In this document: positions 61,215 through 64,000 of the stretch, piece after piece
How the letters are laid out: each line of letters starts with the position of its first letter
How positions within the stretch are numbered: the first letter of the stretch is position 1
DNA from: an uncultured Bacteroidales bacterium
Lineage (GTDB): Bacteria; Bacteroidota; Bacteroidia; Bacteroidales; F082
Reading direction: 5' to 3'
Assembly: GCA_900317155.1 (NCBI GenBank)
Contig: ONFO01000019.1
Location: 1 to 64,000 of the forward strand
Length of the DNA: 64,000 bases
Program-made: the position numbers and the translations under genes
Notes under the pieces: model-generated
What the model was told of the DNA's origin: nothing
The model's input: the letters and a program-made list of their open reading frames with translations, nothing else
The model's database searches: none

Positions 61215-64000
61215 ATGAAAAGATTTACGCTAATTGTGGCAATGGTTTTGATGGTGACCATGCCGATGATGGCCGAGCGTGTGACACCTGAAACTGCCCG
61301 AAAAGTGGCCACTACTTTTTTAAATAACAACGGTGCAAAATCCGCCCAACTGACCGACCTCTCAAAAGAAGCAGGCTTTGAGAACCTTTACATTTTTAAC
61401 GGCGAGGAAGGCTTCGTGGTGATGGCAGCCGACGATTGTGTACAGCCTATCTTGGGCTACTCCTTGACGGGAAAGTTTGTGGCAGAAGGAATGCCTGAAA
61501 ACCTAATTTGGTGGTTGCAAGGATATAGCGATCAAATTCAGGATGCAATAAATGCTTCTTTGGTAGCCGATGCTGACGTGAAAACAGAATGGCAAAACCT
61601 TAAAAGTGGTTTATCAACCAAAATGACTTCAGACGTGGTTGTTGGACCGTTGCTTTCCACGCTTTGGGACCAAAAATATCCATATAACTATCATTGCCCA
61701 GCTGGAACGGGTGGCCCTGGAGGCCATGTCTATACTGGCTGTGTCGCAACTGCCATGGCTCAAGTGCTGAAATATTGGAATTATCCCTCAACAGGAAACG
61801 ATAGCTATTCATACACACACCCAACCTATGGTGAACAAACTGCTAATTTCGGTGAGACCATTTACGATTGGGCCAATATGCCAAGCACCCTTTCAGGAAG
61901 TTCTCCCCAGATTCAAATTGATGCCATTGCCACGCTGATGTACCATTGCGGTGTATCGGTAGATATGAATTATGGTACGAATACAAGTTCAGCCAGTTCC
62001 CGTAAAGTAAGGGACGCCTTCATCAATTACTTTAGATTTTCGCCTTCGACAAGATACGTTTCAAGAGACGCCTACACTGATGATCTATGGATTGACCTCC
62101 TAAAGCATGAACTTGACGAAAGCCGACCTCTATTTTATTGTGGGAACAATGTAAACAGTGGCCATGCTTTTGTGTGCGATGGCTACCGTTCAGATGACTA
62201 TTTCCATTTTAACTGGGGATGGAGTGGTTACGATGGCTCATACGGCACTACTCATGGCAATAATGGGTATTGGACTATTGGAGCCCTAAATCCTGGATCT
62301 GGAGGCTCGGGTAGTGGAAGTGGAACCTACAACTTAGCAAATGCCATCATAGCTTGGGCAGAACCTGACAAAAGCAGCATCTTGGCAGCTCCTACTCTTT
62401 CAGCTTCGGATTCGGAAGGTACTGCATATTTGACATGGACTTCGGTAAATGAGGCTTCCTCATACGATGTTTATAAAGATAATGAAATAATTGTTTCTGG
62501 AACGACTAATTTAAGCTATTCAGATTCTGGTCTCTCATTTGGTGAATATCATGATTATTACGTCAGGGCTATTTCAGGCACCAACAAATCCAATCCTTCT
62601 AACTTTGTAACAATTCACTCAACATACCGAGATATCAGACCTTCAGATTTAACAGCAAGTTATGAGGCCGGCCAAGCACATCTTTCATGGACTGGATGCA
62701 CGGGACTCTCTACACAAATCCATTATGGCACTGGATATAATGCAGGCTCTTACGGTTCTGGTAGTTCAAATGGAACCTATTGGGGACAGCGTTACCTCGC
62801 TGAAGATCTTGAGAACTTTGATGGAATGTATATCAGTAAAGTCTCCCTTTATATCAGAACTACAGGCGATTATACTTTGTTCATCTATAAAGATGATGTT
62901 GCTGATGAAGCTAACGAATTGCTGTCACAAGCCTTTACTGCAAACGCTACAGGTTGGCATGATGTTGTTTTGGCAGACCCAATTCTCCTTGACATCTCAA
63001 AAGATTTATGGGTCGCTTTTTACTCTAGTTCCTTAATTCCATATCCAGCCACATACGGAAGTTATTATGCTGATGCACCTTATCGCAATTACGCCCAAAG
63101 AATAGGTACCACTTTGGCAGAAATAAAAACATATATCACTGGCGACGATATTTCGTGGACTATGAAAACCACCCTCACCGATGGCACCTTTACCTACAAT
63201 CTGTACGACAATGGCGTAAGCGTCGCAGACGACATAGCGACCACTAGCTTCACCGTAGCTCCCACTAACAATACTGTCCACCAATACACCGTAACAACCA
63301 ACTACGGTGGCGAATCAGCGGCCTCTAACATGGCAGGCCTCACCATAGGGACAGCAACGCTCGCCTCGCTGGAACTCGGGACAAACGACATGATGACCAT
63401 CACAGAAGGAAGCTCCCTCACCGTCGACGGCACCCTAACCAACACCAACCCTGACAACCTCATCCTCGAAGATGGCGCCCAACTCATCAATAGTTCCACA
63501 GAAGTGAAAGCCACAGTGAAAAAAGACATCACCGCTTTCACAACAGGGGAAAATGACGGTTGGAACCTCATCGCTTCACCTTTTACCGAAAACATCACGC
63601 CAAACAACGAAAACGGCTTGACCCTCGGCGACTTCGACTTATACCGTTTCAACCAAAACGCTCAGCCAGACAACCAAGGCAATGCCCTTGAATGGGAGAA
63701 CTGGAAAAAACAACCAAGCGACCACCACCAATTCAGCCTTAAGAACGGCGAAGGTTATCTCTACTCCAACAGCAACGACCAATCTCTTGTTTTCCAAGGA
63801 ACACTTACCGCCGACGCCGAACCCACTGTATTGAATTACAACGGCGACGCCAACTTGAAAGGTTTCAACCTCATCGGCAACCCCTATCCATGCAACGCCT
63901 ACACGACACAACCATTCTATGTCTTGCAATATAACTCTAATGAAGACCGCACCAAATTTGTCTTAGGTAGCGGTGCCATCCCTCCTTGCGCCGCCATTAT
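61215..64000 (+). CDS. C10 (streptopain-like) cysteine protease, second copy, runs off the window
   Basis: At least 928 codons, open to the last base. Signal peptide MKRFTLIVAMVLMVTMPMMA. The first 110 residues are close to those of the preceding protease, which points to tandem duplication, though the middle and later parts have diverged. Catalytic Cys176 (TGCVATAMAQ) and His317 (SGHAFVCDGY) are present. An FnIII domain, a jelly-roll domain and the shared module follow (GWNLIASPF, GYLYSNS, GFNLIGNPYPCNAYTT). Whether its sorting domain is intact cannot be seen. It has its own promoter and a terminator upstream. Confidence 0.92.
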   Translation, partial: MKRFTLIVAMVLMVTMPMMAERVTPETARKVATTFLNNNGAKSAQLTDLSKEAGFENLYIFNGEEGFVVMAADDCVQPILGYSLTGKFVAEGMPENLIWWLQGYSDQIQDAINASLVADADVKTEWQNLKSGLSTKMTSDVVVGPLLSTLWDQKYPYNYHCPAGTGGPGGHVYTGCVATAMAQVLKYWNYPSTGNDSYSYTHPTYGEQTANFGETIYDWANMPSTLSGSSPQIQIDAIATLMYHCGVSVDMNYGTNTSSASSRKVRDAFINYFRFSPSTRYVSRDAYTDDLWIDLLKHELDESRPLFYCGNNVNSGHAFVCDGYRSDDYFHFNWGWSGYDGSYGTTHGNNGYWTIGALNPGSGGSGSGSGTYNLANAIIAWAEPDKSSILAAPTLSASDSEGTAYLTWTSVNEASSYDVYKDNEIIVSGTTNLSYSDSGLSFGEYHDYYVRAISGTNKSNPSNFVTIHSTYRDIRPSDLTASYEAGQAHLSWTGCTGLSTQIHYGTGYNAGSYGSGSSNGTYWGQRYLAEDLENFDGMYISKVSLYIRTTGDYTLFIYKDDVADEANELLSQAFTANATGWHDVVLADPILLDISKDLWVAFYSSSLIPYPATYGSYYADAPYRNYAQRIGTTLAEIKTYITGDDISWTMKTTLTDGTFTYNLYDNGVSVADDIATTSFTVAPTNNTVHQYTVTTNYGGESAASNMAGLTIGTATLASLELGTNDMMTITEGSSLTVDGTLTNTNPDNLILEDGAQLINSSTEVKATVKKDITAFTTGENDGWNLIASPFTENITPNNENGLTLGDFDLYRFNQNAQPDNQGNALEWENWKKQPSDHHQFSLKNGEGYLYSNSNDQSLVFQGTLTADAEPTVLNYNGDANLKGFNLIGNPYPCNAYTTQPFYVLQYNSNEDRTKFVLGSGAIPPCAAI

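Overview
This window looks like a piece of chromosome from an uncultured gut- or rumen-type member of the Bacteroidales. Four things point there. At least twenty promoters carry the Bacteroidota -7 box TAnnTTTG, in most cases a short distance upstream of a start codon. There are type IX secretion (T9SS) cargo proteins with type A C-terminal sorting domains. There is a GldA-type ABC ATPase. There are also lineage-typical families (DUF6155, DUF2851, DUF4294, an HU/CCDC81-SPOR protein, LptF/G next to tgt). I see no phage, insertion sequence, CRISPR array or conjugative element. The window is mostly core chromosome, broken up by surface-protein genes and repeat-rich spacers.

Layout. 0-8.6 kb, all minus strand: an AAA ATPase, a TPR/HTH lipoprotein regulator, a GH20 hexosaminidase, small membrane, DUF6155 and lipoprotein genes, a small HTH gene and a HEPN/MNT pair. 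8.6-11.6 kb: the rplM-rpsI-rpsB-tsf translation operon. 11.9-15.4 kb, plus strand: gldA-like ATPase, a 37-codon relic of a T9SS protein, a DUF308/HdeD membrane protein, metK. 15.5-17.4 kb, minus strand: ruvX-def-TPR lipoprotein and a tRNA-His with a badly paired acceptor stem. 17.5-23.3 kb: OppC-like permease, tRNA-Leu(TAG), tig, clpP, clpX, DUF4294. 23.4-30.4 kb, minus strand: a 90-aa tail-anchored secreted protein, a giant fibronectin III T9SS protein with a damaged sorting domain, and a ParE/antitoxin pair with a frameshifted toxin. 30.6-34.9 kb: polyprenyl-phosphate sugar transferase, lipoprotein, Gfo/Idh/MocA dehydrogenase, pcm. 35-37.5 kb: a BspA-type leucine-rich-repeat T9SS protein. 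37.6-44.5 kb, minus strand: tgt, LptF/G, deoxynucleoside kinase, kdsB, HU-SPOR, trmB, HerA-like ATPase. 44.7-49.2 kb: glycosyltransferase, radical SAM protein, and the zapB-like/zapA/6S-like RNA/rny cluster. 49.3-64 kb: 5'-nucleotidase, DUF2851, subtilisin-type T9SS protease, XRE plus membrane protein, OPT transporter, and two tandem C10 (streptopain-like) proteases, the second running off the end.

Two themes recur. First, the T9SS cargo genes show repeated damage confined to the sorting domain. The giant FnIII protein has lost the middle of the domain by a frameshifting deletion. The first C10 protease stops early, and the last strand of the sorting domain survives in frame after the stop. 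A 37-codon gene next to gldA is a signal-like start fused to the last strand of a sorting domain. The subtilisin and leucine-rich-repeat proteins keep intact domains. Second, the spacers are full of structured repeats: heptad (7-bp phase) tandem repeats running over 100-150 bp, AGCCATA/AGCTTAT palindromic arrays, a ~135-bp element of three nested hairpins in two copies, an 81-bp palindromic tandem duplication, and a REP-like motif that also lies inside a coding region. A 6S-like RNA between zapA and rny is supported by long-range pairing.
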